A stretch of 38,160 nucleotides of DNA, taken from NCBI GenBank assembly GCA_902597675.1, contig CACJYR010000012.1:1-38160 (forward strand), written 5' to 3'. The position numbers and the translations under genes were made by a program. Below are positions 1-7,137 of the stretch, piece by piece. The stretch is from an uncultured Pelagibacteraceae bacterium (lineage in GTDB: Bacteria > Pseudomonadota > Alphaproteobacteria > Pelagibacterales > Pelagibacteraceae). The notes under the pieces were generated by a model that worked only from the letters and a program-made list of their open reading frames with translations, did not search any database and was not told the origin of the DNA. Each line of letters starts with the position of its first letter. Position 1 is the first letter of the stretch.

Positions 1-157
1 GTGAGATTTAACAATATTGTTTTTCATTAAATAATAATAACTATTAAAGATATATATTCATCATGAATTTTGTCCTACCTAGACATTTGAATTGTAATGT
101 TTTAACATTTTTAACACTCATTATTTGAATTAATTGAGTTATTAATGATTAATTGTT

Positions 158-2257
158 GTGAAAAGTATTTATAAAATTCATTACATTGTATTTTTTTTAG
201 CTTTAATTTTTTCTAAAGCTATAGCGGAGCCAACCTTTGTGCAAAGTAAATCACTCGAGACAGCCGATCATTATTATGGACTTACGTTTAATAACGATGG
301 TACAAAAATGTATGCACTAGAAAGTCAGGTTGAAGATACAAATGATGTAGTTATCGAATTTATATTAACTAACGCATATGACATTTCAACGGCAACCGAA
401 AACCAAACTAAAAATATATATTTAGATGGAAAGCTTATAGCAACACAAGTAGTGTTCAATAACGATGGAACAAAAATGTTTATTGTTAACCATGCTCATC
501 AAAAGGAAATAGATTATTGGTCACTAACCACTGCATTTGATATTTCAACTGCTACACACGATGGTGCTTTTCCTATTTCTGGTCAAGAAATTAGAGCAAA
601 TTCAGTTGCATTTAACAATGATGGTACCAGAATGTTTGTAGTTGGTGCAGGAAATATGTCCCAACATCGTATTCATGAATATTCACTTAGTACACCATAT
701 GATCTTAGCTCCACAGTTACTCATCTTAATACTGAAGACCTAAGTTCTTCTCACAATTACTTAGATGGAATTACTTTTAAAGACGATGGTACCAAAATGT
801 TTATCATTAATGGTAATCAAAATACGATTTCTCAGTTTAAATTAACTACACCTTATGATGCTTCTACTTTATCCCTTGAAGGTAGCTTTGATGTAAGTTC
901 TTATGATACCGAAGCAAGAGAAATGGCTTTTAGCAACGATGGAAGTAAAATGTTTTTCATTGGTGATGCAAATGATAAAGTTTTTGAATTTAACCTAAGC
1001 TGTAATTGGAGCGTAATTGATGGTGCTTGTGATGACCCGGTTGGTAAATATAAAGGCGGTAAAGATATTTTAAGCTCAATCGATTCTCAAACTGCAACAG
1101 CAAAACAAATTGCCATCCACGCAACCACCCCAGTATTAAATCGTATGTTTTGGTTAAGACGTCATAGAAGTAATGACCAATTAAGTAACCAAAATATTAG
1201 ATTAAATTTTTCAAATTCAATGATGGCCTCATTATCAGAAATGCTCCCGGTATCTAATAAAACTAATGAGGTGTTAGATAAATTGTCGGATGAATGGTCA
1301 TTTTGGAGTGAGGGCAGTATTAGTTTTGGAAGAGCAGGAGATACCTCACATTCTTCGTCAAAAAAAATTGATAGTAAAGGTGTCTCGTTTGGAATGGATA
1401 AAAAGATAAGTGAAAATAAATTATATGGATACGCATTCCGGTATGGTCGAGATGAAGTGGATGTAGGCTCTTTTGGCACGACACTGGATACTGACTCAGT
1501 TAGTTTATCACTTTATGGAACTTTTCCTCATGATGATGAAAGATTTATTGAAGGTATTTTGGGAGTAAGCAAGTTAAAGACTGATCATGTTAGAAAGGGA
1601 GGAGGGAATACTCGAACAGGTAATCGAAATGGATCACAAGTATTTGGCTCAATTAATTATTTTACTACTTATCAAAAAGAAAAATTCAATATTTCTCCTA
1701 ATATAAGAATTGATCTCAGCTACACAGAATTGTCAAAGTATTCAGAAACAGGGGCAGCTAGTCTTGTTTATAATAAACAAGTAGTTGAAACTGGAATGAT
1801 ATCTTCAGGTTTTAATTTAAGTAATATTATTGACTATAACTCATTAACTTTTGAACCAAATGCAGGTTTAGAATTTAGTTTAGACTTTAGCCCCACTTCA
1901 AATGCAACATACAGGTATATTTCACAAACAACAGAATATACTAGAGGCATAGGTCAAGATTCTAAAAGTATTAGAGGCAATATTGGATTTGATTTAGAAA
2001 TGGATAATGGTTTATCTCTAATGACGATCTATGAAAGAAGTCAAAGTGAAATTGCTCATAGTGATACCTTATATATAGGGTTTGGCTATGTGCCTGTTGA
2101 AAGTACTGAGTATGCTATGACTTTAAATAATGACAAAGCATCTTTAAGTTATAAGAGAGATTTAAATGGTTTTGATATCAGAATGAGTTCGAATTATAGC
2201 TTGATGAGTCAAATACCTGAATATGGTGCAACCCTAGAAATTGTAAATACATTTTAG
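158..2257 (+). CDS. Secreted autotransporter-like protein with propeller-like repeats
   Basis: 699 aa, read from a GTG start. Residues 1-23 look like a signal peptide: basic start, hydrophobic core, then Ala-Ile-Ala before Glu24. Five near-identical motifs of the type FNNDGTKMF lie at about residues 43, 99, 151, 206 and 257, roughly 50-56 residues apart. They alternate with a YDISTAT-like motif, suggesting blades of a beta-propeller-like passenger. A Cys-containing linker (282-291) leads to a region from about residue 370 to the end rich in alternating polar and aromatic strands. The protein ends in Phe, as outer-membrane barrels do, so this part is probably an autotransporter beta-domain. 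Predicted role: surface-exposed or secreted protein of unknown ligand. The repeats are seen directly; barrel and export are inferred. It stands alone upstream of tRNA-Leu. Confidence 0.75.
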   Translation: MKSIYKIHYIVFFLALIFSKAIAEPTFVQSKSLETADHYYGLTFNNDGTKMYALESQVEDTNDVVIEFILTNAYDISTATENQTKNIYLDGKLIATQVVFNNDGTKMFIVNHAHQKEIDYWSLTTAFDISTATHDGAFPISGQEIRANSVAFNNDGTRMFVVGAGNMSQHRIHEYSLSTPYDLSSTVTHLNTEDLSSSHNYLDGITFKDDGTKMFIINGNQNTISQFKLTTPYDASTLSLEGSFDVSSYDTEAREMAFSNDGSKMFFIGDANDKVFEFNLSCNWSVIDGACDDPVGKYKGGKDILSSIDSQTATAKQIAIHATTPVLNRMFWLRRHRSNDQLSNQNIRLNFSNSMMASLSEMLPVSNKTNEVLDKLSDEWSFWSEGSISFGRAGDTSHSSSKKIDSKGVSFGMDKKISENKLYGYAFRYGRDEVDVGSFGTTLDTDSVSLSLYGTFPHDDERFIEGILGVSKLKTDHVRKGGGNTRTGNRNGSQVFGSINYFTTYQKEKFNISPNIRIDLSYTELSKYSETGAASLVYNKQVVETGMISSGFNLSNIIDYNSLTFEPNAGLEFSLDFSPTSNATYRYISQTTEYTRGIGQDSKSIRGNIGFDLEMDNGLSLMTIYERSQSEIAHSDTLYIGFGYVPVESTEYAMTLNNDKASLSYKRDLNGFDIRMSSNYSLMSQIPEYGATLEIVNTF

Positions 2258-2350
2258 TGAATTTAACTAAAACTCTATAGGATAATATGGGATAACTAGA
2301 ACTAGACTAGAACCTAGGGAGATAAAATAAAAAAAATTTACTTATTCATC

Positions 2351-2378
2351 TTGTTCAATTATAAATATTGGCATAAAC
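2351..2378 (+). promoter_or_regulatory. Candidate promoter for tRNA-Leu / NAD kinase
   Basis: TTGTTC at 2351-2356 and ATAAAC at 2373-2378 are separated by 16 bases, and the tRNA begins 20 bases further on. The match is moderate and the region is AT-rich, so chance is possible. It is the best sigma70-like pair in the 140-base gap after the autotransporter gene. Confidence 0.3.
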
Positions 2379-2397
2379 ACTCATGAAATTCATTAAT

Positions 2398-2483
2398 GCC
2401 CTCGTGGTGAAATTGGTAGACACAAAGGACTTAAAATCCTTGCCGCTTGCGGAGTGCCAGTTCGAGTCTGGCCGAGGGCACCA
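2398..2483 (+). tRNA. tRNA-Leu(TAA)
   Basis: Acceptor strands GCCCTCG (2398-2404) and CGAGGGC (2473-2479) pair fully, followed by discriminator A and an encoded CCA. The anticodon loop CTTAAAA gives anticodon TAA (reads UUA). A long variable arm marks a class II tRNA, as expected for leucine, and the T-loop TTCGAGT is present. The mature 3' end lies only 4 bases before the NAD kinase start codon. Confidence 0.95.
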
Positions 2484-2487
2484 TTAA

Positions 2488-3258
2488 ATGAATAGGGTAC
2501 AAATCATATCTGATAAAAATCAAAAATCTTTAAAGATTAAATCACTAATTCAAAAAAAAATTAAACAGAATAATATAAAACGATCCAATATTACAATTGT
2601 CATTGGTGGTGATGGTTTCATGCTGCAAACACTAAAAAAGAATAGAAAATCTAAAAAGTTTTTTTATGGTGTGAATTCTGGGAGTTATGGATTTTTGATG
2701 AATAAATTTTCATCAAAAAATATCATAAGTAATTTACACAAAGCAAGAATGATAACCATCTCTCCCCTAGAGATGGTAGTTAAAAATAATAAAAATCAAA
2801 CAAAAAAACATATAGCTATTAATGAAGTTTCAATTTTAAGACAAAGTAGGCAAGCTGCTTCTTTATCTATTTATCATGGTTCTAAACAAGTAATAAAAAA
2901 ACTTGTCTCTGATGGTGTACTGGTTTCCACACCTGCTGGAAGCACTGCTTATAATTTATCAGTTCACGGACCTATATTAAGTTTGAATTCAAAAAGATTA
3001 TCCATATCTCCAATAAGTCCATTTAGACCAAGAAGATGGAAGGGTAAAATTGTAACTGACAAATCTAAAATAAATATCAAGAACTTAAATTCTAAAAAAA
3101 GACCGATTTCTGCTGTTGCTGACAATATTGAGGTAAGGAATGCAAAAAATATTACAGTAAAAACTAATCAAAAAATTAAATTTAATCTTCTCTATGATAG
3201 AAACAGAAGTTTGCAAAAGAAAATAAAAATAGAACAATTAAGAAAAGAAACATCTTGA
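2488..3258 (+). CDS. nadK: NAD kinase
   Basis: 256 aa. The enzyme phosphorylates NAD to NADP in the cytosol, supplying NADPH for biosynthesis. The family signature GGDG is at residues 40-43, the glycine-rich GVNSGSYGFL at 61-70, NE at 112-113, and the long motif DGVLVSTPAGSTAY at 142-155. Length matches the short alphaproteobacterial type. The ATG at 2488 is the only start that keeps the first beta-strand before GGDG. It lies 4 bases after the tRNA-Leu CCA, so no separate ribosome-binding site exists. The stop codon directly abuts a decayed tRNA-Thr fragment on the other strand. Confidence 0.93.
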   Translation: MNRVQIISDKNQKSLKIKSLIQKKIKQNNIKRSNITIVIGGDGFMLQTLKKNRKSKKFFYGVNSGSYGFLMNKFSSKNIISNLHKARMITISPLEMVVKNNKNQTKKHIAINEVSILRQSRQAASLSIYHGSKQVIKKLVSDGVLVSTPAGSTAYNLSVHGPILSLNSKRLSISPISPFRPRRWKGKIVTDKSKINIKNLNSKKRPISAVADNIEVRNAKNITVKTNQKIKFNLLYDRNRSLQKKIKIEQLRKETS

Positions 3259-3309
3259 TGGTGCCCCTGCACGGATTTGTATCGTTGAACTATTGATTAC
3301 AAATCAATT
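3259..3309 (-). pseudogene. Decayed partial copy of tRNA-Thr 3' end (candidate att repeat)
   Basis: Base-by-base comparison with the intact tRNA-Thr at 4613-4663 gives 44 of 51 identical positions without gaps, in the same orientation. It covers the CCA end, the 3' acceptor strand, the T arm and the anticodon arm including TGT. The similarity stops abruptly after the anticodon stem; the D arm and 5' acceptor strand are absent. The T arm is broken (TACAAAT loop, two lost pairs), so this cannot be a working tRNA. Six of the seven differences replace G or C with A or T, as expected for decay under AT mutation pressure. It starts at the base following the NAD kinase stop codon. Confidence 0.8.
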
Positions 3310-3333
3310 ATAAAACTTTAAATTGATATTTGT
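3299..3333. other. Imperfect inverted repeat after NAD kinase
   Basis: ACAAATCAATT (3299-3309) pairs with AATTGATATTTGT (3321-3333) apart from a two-base bulge, with an 11-base loop. A T-rich but not uniform stretch follows. It may act as a weak terminator for nadK, or simply reflect the end of the tRNA-like repeat, because its left arm is part of the tRNA anticodon arm copy. Confidence 0.3.
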
Positions 3334-3399
3334 TTCCAACGAATTTTAAAATTAAACTTTGATATAGTCACACTAACGTCGCAATGATATTATTTTTCA

Positions 3400-3963
3400 A
3401 TGAAAGATCTCCAGAAAAAATTTGATGAATTTAAAAAGAAAGTTTATTCAAAGAAGGGGATAGGAGAATTCTATGAAAGACAGATAAGATATCTTTATGA
3501 AAAGAATGGTTGGAGAGTTGAGCCTTATGGTATTTTAAAAGGGAAAAGTGATTTAGGTAGAGATTTAATTTGTACAAAGAAAAAACAAGTTCTTATTATT
3601 CAAGCTAAAAATTGGTCAAAAAGAAAAACTATTCACGAAAAACATTTGATGCAATTAGCGGGCACCATTCTTTATTATATTTATAATAAGAACAATTTTC
3701 CCAAAGGTGTTTTTGTGACAACTGCAAAACTTTCTGATAGAGCTAAAGATGTTGCAAAAAAATTAAATATCCAACATCGAAATATTAAATTAGATAAAAA
3801 TTTTCCTATGATTAAATGCAATATAAATAAAAGAGGGAAAAAATTATTCTTTTTCCCTTTTGATAAATTTTATGACAAGGTTCATATTGATATTAAAAAT
3901 GGTGAGTTTTATACTAATAGTATAAAGGAATGTATAAGAAAAGGATTTAAACATGTCGGATAA
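3400..3963 (+). CDS. Mrr/resolvase-like nuclease-domain protein
   Basis: 187 aa. The first 120 residues have the layout of the PD-(D/E)xK restriction endonuclease-like fold: Glu23 in GEFYERQIRYLYEKNGW, Asp55 in GRDLI, then QAK at 68-70 after a hydrophobic strand, and a later QLAG helix at 85-88. This is the Mrr-type D-x(n)-QxK variant. The C-terminal part (about 135-187) contains a GEFYTNS...GFKHVG stretch resembling the small domain that follows such nucleases elsewhere. The likely activity is DNA cleavage; the substrate is unknown. It is the first of three tightly packed genes in the tRNA-Thr island and overlaps the next gene by 11 bases. A defence, recombination or phage-derived role are all possible. 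Confidence 0.7.
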   Translation: MKDLQKKFDEFKKKVYSKKGIGEFYERQIRYLYEKNGWRVEPYGILKGKSDLGRDLICTKKKQVLIIQAKNWSKRKTIHEKHLMQLAGTILYYIYNKNNFPKGVFVTTAKLSDRAKDVAKKLNIQHRNIKLDKNFPMIKCNINKRGKKLFFFPFDKFYDKVHIDIKNGEFYTNSIKECIRKGFKHVG

Positions 3964-4291
3964 GATCAATTCTTTGAATTTATGTGTATGCATGGCATTA
4001 GCTGATCATGGTTTAGGAAAAGATGAGACCGCTGAAATATTAAGGATTGCAAAAGAGATTAAAGTTGATTTTAACGTACATAATGCATCGGATGAAATAA
4101 ACGAAAAATTTTCAGGTGATATTGATGTTGCTCAAGATTTTTATTTAGGAAATATCACAAAAGATGATTCAAAATTTCAAGCAAAAGACTTTGTTAAAAG
4201 AGTTGCATTATCTGATGGTGAATTAAAAGATAAAGAGGTCAGATTTCTTGTTAGAATGAAACAAGCTTGGGGCTATCAATATTTTGATTAA
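3953..4291 (+). CDS. TerB-like small helical protein
   Basis: 112 aa, soluble, predicted all-helical. Two acidic helix starts, ALADHGLGKDE near residue 15 and ALSDGELKDKE near residue 85, have the A-D-G-x-L-x-x-x-E pattern of TerB/DjlA-type domains, which bind metal or act as adaptors in some families. The usual TerB length is about 110-150 aa, so this is essentially one domain. Its ATG lies inside the end of the nuclease gene (11-base overlap), so the two are probably translationally coupled. Its stop codon abuts the lipoprotein start. Function is not known; the family assignment rests on a weak motif only. Confidence 0.5.
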   Translation: MSDKINSLNLCVCMALADHGLGKDETAEILRIAKEIKVDFNVHNASDEINEKFSGDIDVAQDFYLGNITKDDSKFQAKDFVKRVALSDGELKDKEVRFLVRMKQAWGYQYFD

Positions 4292-4483
4292 ATGAAAAAA
4301 CTTTTATGGATCGTGGTTCTTGGTTTATTGTTAATTGGCTGTGATGGAAAACAAAAATTGACTTCCCAAGATAAAGCTCATTGTGCTAAACAAGCAGATA
4401 AAAAATCTAAAACCCAAGATTCATGGAAATATTTTTTTGATCAGTGTATAGATTTAATAAAAATTGTAGAGAACAAGAAATAA
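4292..4483 (+). CDS. Small putative lipoprotein
   Basis: 63 aa. A lipoprotein signal is clear: MKK, a hydrophobic core, then LIGC with the acylated Cys at residue 17. The mature part is about 46 residues, polar and Lys-rich, with two further Cys. The start codon follows the stop of the TerB-like gene with no gap, which supports one transcript with the nuclease gene. Membrane anchoring is inferred from the lipobox. No function is recognised; small lipoproteins on islands can act in immunity, entry exclusion or toxin control, but nothing here shows which. Confidence 0.6.
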   Translation: MKKLLWIVVLGLLLIGCDGKQKLTSQDKAHCAKQADKKSKTQDSWKYFFDQCIDLIKIVENKK

Positions 4484-4511
4484 ATCACGCACAGAAGTAT
4501 AACTCTATTAA

Positions 4512-4566
4512 ACGACAACTTGATTTGACAACAAAATGACAACAATCTGACAACACTTATTGTCGT
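4512..4566. repeat. Three 11-bp direct repeats inside a 7-bp inverted repeat
   Basis: TGACAACA occurs at 4526, 4537 and 4548, giving an exact 11-base period, about one helical turn. A fourth partial GACAAC is at 4514. The block is flanked by ACGACAA (4512-4518) and its reverse complement TTGTCGT (4560-4566). It lies 46 bases from the CCA end of tRNA-Thr. Phased short direct repeats beside a tRNA attachment site resemble tyrosine-recombinase arm sites or excisionase sites, which fits the neighbouring att-like repeat. An operator or small iteron array is an alternative. Confidence 0.6.
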
Positions 4567-4612
4567 AAGATTGATCTTCGCCTAAATTATTTTGATAAAA
4601 AAGTAAGTGAAG

Positions 4613-4688
4613 TGGTGCCCCCGCACGGATTCGAACCGCGGACCTATTGATTACAAATCAATTGCTCTACCAGCTGAGCTACAAGGGC
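4613..4688 (-). tRNA. tRNA-Thr(TGT)
   Basis: Read on the minus strand, the 5' strand GCCCTTG pairs with CGGGGGC using two G-T pairs, followed by A and an encoded CCA. The D arm AGCTCAGCTGGTAGAGC is standard, the anticodon loop TTTGTAA gives TGT, and the T loop TTCGAAT is intact. It lies 33 bases after the end of the rlmB-like gene on the same strand and was probably transcribed with it. In E. coli the tRNA-Thr(TGT) gene also lies next to tRNA-Tyr, tRNA-Gly and tufB, though on the same strand. Confidence 0.95.
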
Positions 4689-4721
4689 ATGCGCAATAAC
4701 TATTAATTATTTATTAATTAA

Positions 4722-5465
4722 TCAACTCTTTTTTTTCAGGTAACTTAAATGATGAAATACAATTGCAGCACTATTTGATATATTAAGACTCTCAATTTTT
4801 TCATTTATCTCAATCTTAACTAAAAAATCTGCATATTTTGATGTGTGTTTATGCATCCCAGATCCTTCAGATCCAAATAATAATATATTATTTCCTTTCC
4901 ATTCAATATCGGTAAAGTCTTCTTTTCCACTACCATCAAAGCCATATACCCAAAAATTTTTTTCTTTAAGATTTTTTAGTGTTGAATTGATATTAGAAAC
5001 TTCAAAAATATTAATATACTCAATTGCACCACTTGCTGCTTTATACATAAGTTTACTTTCACTAGGGAAGTTTCTTTCTTTAATAATGATTCCGTCAATA
5101 TTAAAAGAGGCAGCACTTCTTATCAAAGATCCAATATTTCTTGGATCAGTTACACCATCAAGACAAATTAATGTAACATTATTCTTTTCTTTTATGTATT
5201 CTTTAAGGATTGGTTTTTGAATATGCTCAACTTCTGCAACATAACCTTGATGTTGTAAATTTTCTCTAGTGCTATACTTATCAAGCTCTTTTTTTGTTTT
5301 AAAATATACTTTGACGTCATTTAACAAGTTTTTATTAGGACTTTTTTTATGAATATTTTTCTTACTTTCCTCAGTTAAGAATATCCGCAAAACCTTTCTT
5401 TTTGGATTTCTAAGTGCCTCAATTACTGCATGTTGACCAATGATAAAAAAAGAAGATTTATTCAT
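4722..5465 (-). CDS. rlmB: SpoU-family rRNA 2'-O-methyltransferase (RlmB-like)
   Basis: 247 aa. Members transfer a methyl group from S-adenosylmethionine to a ribose 2'-OH of 23S rRNA (G2251 in E. coli) or of tRNA. The three SpoU/TrmH motifs are present: motif 1 with Asn110 and Arg116 in NIGSLIRSA, motif 2 FGSEGSGM (197-204), and motif 3 SLNISNSAAI (226-235), which form the trefoil-knot cofactor site. The N-terminal stretch FIIGQHAVIEAL (7-18) is the small RNA-binding domain typical of RlmB. The RlmB call over TrmH rests on this N-terminal domain and on length. It is divergent from the tRNA-Tyr operon and precedes tRNA-Thr. Confidence 0.85.
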   Translation of the reverse strand: MNKSSFFIIGQHAVIEALRNPKRKVLRIFLTEESKKNIHKKSPNKNLLNDVKVYFKTKKELDKYSTRENLQHQGYVAEVEHIQKPILKEYIKEKNNVTLICLDGVTDPRNIGSLIRSAASFNIDGIIIKERNFPSESKLMYKAASGAIEYINIFEVSNINSTLKNLKEKNFWVYGFDGSGKEDFTDIEWKGNNILLFGSEGSGMHKHTSKYADFLVKIEINEKIESLNISNSAAIVFHHLSYLKKKS

Positions 5466-5519
5466 AAAATTATCATTGTTTTACACGTTTTTTTAAATAT
5501 TTTCCCATTAAATCACGTG

Positions 5520-5547
5520 TTGCATTTGGACAAATAAAATATATAAA
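5520..5547 (+). promoter_or_regulatory. Candidate promoter for tRNA-Tyr/tRNA-Gly/tuf operon
   Basis: TTGCAT (5520-5525) and TATAAA (5542-5547) are spaced by 16 bases, and a start point is expected near 5554, about 40 bases before tRNA-Tyr. It lies in the 129-base divergent gap between the rlmB-like gene and tRNA-Tyr, so a promoter for this major operon must be here or close by. Confidence 0.45.
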
Positions 5548-5575
5548 ACGCTTGTTGTTTGAAGCTTTATTGAAC

Positions 5576-5591
5576 AGGGGACACTTCCCCT
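5576..5591 (+). other. Short GC hairpin in tRNA-Tyr leader
   Basis: AGGGG (5576-5580), loop ACACTT, then CCCCT (5587-5591) form a 5-bp stem ending 3 bases before the tRNA. In such AT-rich DNA a G/C-only stem stands out. It may guide 5' processing, or shield the leader so that its CCCC does not pair with the tRNA acceptor strand GGAGGGG. Confidence 0.45.
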
Positions 5592-5594
5592 AAG

Positions 5595-5680
5595 GGAGGG
5601 GTTCCAGAGCGGTCAAATGGGGCGGGCTGTAAACCCGTTGACTTCGGTCTTCGAAAGTTCGAATCTTTCCCCCTCCACCA
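5595..5680 (+). tRNA. tRNA-Tyr(GTA)
   Basis: Acceptor strands GGAGGGG (5595-5601) and CCCCTCC (5670-5676) pair fully, with discriminator A and encoded CCA. The anticodon loop CTGTAAA gives GTA. The long variable arm marks a class II tRNA, as expected for bacterial tRNA-Tyr. It is the first gene of a transcript continuing through tRNA-Gly to tuf. Confidence 0.95.
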
Positions 5681-5724
5681 TTCAATAATCTTTAGCAATA
5701 CTGGAGTGTTACTCTTGGGGTTGT

Positions 5725-5798
5725 GCGGGTGTAGTTCAATGGTAGAACGCTAGCCTTCCAAGCTGGATGTAAGGGTTCGATTCCCTTTACCCGCTCCA
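5725..5798 (+). tRNA. tRNA-Gly(TCC)
   Basis: GCGGGTG (5725-5731) pairs with TACCCGC (5788-5794), followed by discriminator T and encoded CCA. The anticodon loop CTTCCAA gives TCC. The T loop TTCGATT and the D arm are normal. It lies 44 bases after tRNA-Tyr and 46 bases before tuf, the same order as tyrU-glyT before tufB in enterobacteria. Confidence 0.95.
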
Positions 5799-5844
5799 AG
5801 AAAAAATAGTTTATAAAAAAAAATAAAAGTGAGGAATATAAGTA

Positions 5845-7035
5845 ATGTCAAAAGAAAAATTTGTTAGAAATAAGCCGCATTGTAACATTGGAACAATCGG
5901 TCATGTCGATCATGGTAAAACAACTTTAACTGCAGCAATCACTAAAGTTTTATCTGAAACTGGTGGAGCACAAGCTGTTGCTTATGATCAAATTGATAAA
6001 GCTCCAGAAGAGAAAGAGAGAGGTATTACAATTTCAACAGCACACGTTGAATATGAAACTGAAAAGAGACACTACGCGCACGTTGATTGTCCAGGTCACG
6101 CTGACTACGTAAAGAATATGATAACAGGTGCAGCTCAAATGGATGGTGCAATTTTGGTTGTTAACGCAGCTGATGGTCCTATGCCTCAAACAAGAGAACA
6201 TATTCTTTTAGCAAGACAAGTTGGAGTTCCTGCTATTTGTGTTTATTTAAATAAAGTAGATCAAGTTGATGATAAAGAAATGATTGATCTAGTTGAGGAA
6301 GAAATTAAAGAATTACTAACTTCTTATAAATTTCCTGGTGACAAAACTCCAATTGCGAAAGGTTCAGCACTTGCAGCCGTTGAAGGAAGAGATGATGAAA
6401 TTGGAAAAAATTCAATTTTAGAATTAATGAAGAATGTTGATGAATTTATTCCACAGCCAGACAGACCAAAAGATAAAGATTTTTTGATGCCTGTTGAAGA
6501 TGTTTTTTCTATTTCAGGAAGAGGTACAGTTGCAACTGGAAGAGTTGAGTCAGGTGTGCTCAAAACTGGTGATGAGCTTGAAATAGTTGGTATTAGAGAA
6601 ACCAAAAAATCAGTTTGTACTGGTGTTGAAATGTTTAGAAAACTTTTAGATTCTGGTGAGGCAGGAGATAACGTTGGAGTACTTTTAAGAGGTGTTGAAA
6701 GAACCGATATTGAACGAGGGCAAGTTCTTTGTAAGCCAGGTTCTGTTACACCACATACTAAATTTGAAGCTCAAGCGTATGTACTTAAAAAAGAAGAAGG
6801 TGGAAGACATACACCTTTTTTCACAAAGTATAGACCACAATTTTATTTTAGAACCACAGATGTAACTGGAGAAGTAGAGTTACCAGCTGGAACTGAAATG
6901 GTTATGCCTGGTGATGATGCTAAATTTACAGTTAAACTAATTACACCAATTGCGATGTCAGAGAAATTAAACTTTGCTATTCGTGAAGGTGGTAGAACTG
7001 TAGGAGCTGGAGTAGTAACTAAAATTATAGAGTAA
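5845..7035 (+). CDS. tuf: Elongation factor Tu
   Basis: 396 aa, full length. EF-Tu-GTP delivers aminoacyl-tRNA to the ribosome. GTPase motifs are intact: GHVDHGKT (19-26), the switch I RGITI (59-63), DCPGH (81-85) and NKVD (136-139). Domains 2 and 3 follow, including [11 protein letters not shown] and the C-terminal [16 protein letters not shown] ribosome-binding site at 5831-5835 lies 9 bases before the ATG, one of the clearest in the window. It sits between tRNA-Gly and tRNA-Trp, the tufB position. No second tuf follows fusA here, so this may be the only copy. Confidence 0.98.
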   Translation: MSKEKFVRNKPHCNIGTIGHVDHGKTTLTAAITKVLSETGGAQAVAYDQIDKAPEEKERGITISTAHVEYETEKRHYAHVDCPGHADYVKNMITGAAQMDGAILVVNAADGPMPQTREHILLARQVGVPAICVYLNKVDQVDDKEMIDLVEEEIKELLTSYKFPGDKTPIAKGSALAAVEGRDDEIGKNSILELMKNVDEFIPQPDRPKDKDFLMPVEDVFSISGRGTVATGRVESGVLKTGDELEIVGIRETKKSVCTGVEMFRKLLDSGEAGDNVGVLLRGVERTDIERGQVLCKPGSVTPHTKFEAQAYVLKKEEGGRHTPFFTKYRPQFYFRTTDVTGEVELPAGTEMVMPGDDAKFTVKLITPIAMSEKLNFAIREGGRTVGAGVVTKIIE

Positions 7036-7044
7036 ACTCTATAT

Positions 7045-7120
7045 AGGAGTGTAGCTCAATTGGTAGAGCGCCGGTCTCCAAAACCGGAGGCTGAGGGTTC
7101 GAGTCCCTCCGCTCCTGCCA
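7045..7120 (+). tRNA. tRNA-Trp(CCA)
   Basis: AGGAGTG (7045-7051) pairs with CGCTCCT (7110-7116), with discriminator G and encoded CCA. The anticodon loop CTCCAAA gives CCA. It lies 9 bases after the tuf stop and 17 bases before secE, so it is processed out of the tuf-secE-nusG transcript. This position is the normal one in alphaproteobacteria. Confidence 0.96.
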
Positions 7121-7137
7121 ATATAAATTAAATAATT

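Larger units (their letters stand above)
3259..4688. mobile_element. Small genomic island or prophage remnant at tRNA-Thr
   Basis: The patch is bounded by a partial tRNA-Thr 3' copy (3259-3309) and the intact tRNA-Thr (4613-4688), both on the minus strand. Site-specific integration at a tRNA gene leaves exactly this arrangement: a rebuilt tRNA at one end and the displaced 3' piece at the other. Inside are three plus-strand accessory genes unrelated to the surrounding core genes, plus 11-bp direct repeats next to the intact tRNA that resemble recombinase arm sites. No integrase gene remains, so the element is probably immobile. Integration is an inference from structure; a simple tRNA duplication is the main alternative. 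Confidence 0.6.

Noticed and set aside
1..157. A gene end or promoter at the left edge
   Set aside because: No reading frame of meaningful length or convincing promoter pair is visible; the segment is AT-rich and left unassigned.
3259..3330. A second working tRNA-Thr or a tmRNA piece on the minus strand
   Set aside because: The T arm has lost pairs and its loop consensus, and the D arm and 5' acceptor strand are missing. The 3' end GGGGCACCA would need a partner that is not present, and no tmRNA tag reading frame is seen.
4512..4566. A CRISPR array
   Set aside because: The repeats are 8 bases with 3-base gaps, far too short for CRISPR repeats and spacers, and no cas genes are near.
4843..5220. 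A 125-codon open frame on the plus strand opposite the rlmB-like gene
   Set aside because: It is antisense to the conserved methyltransferase motifs and has no ribosome-binding site or family resemblance.
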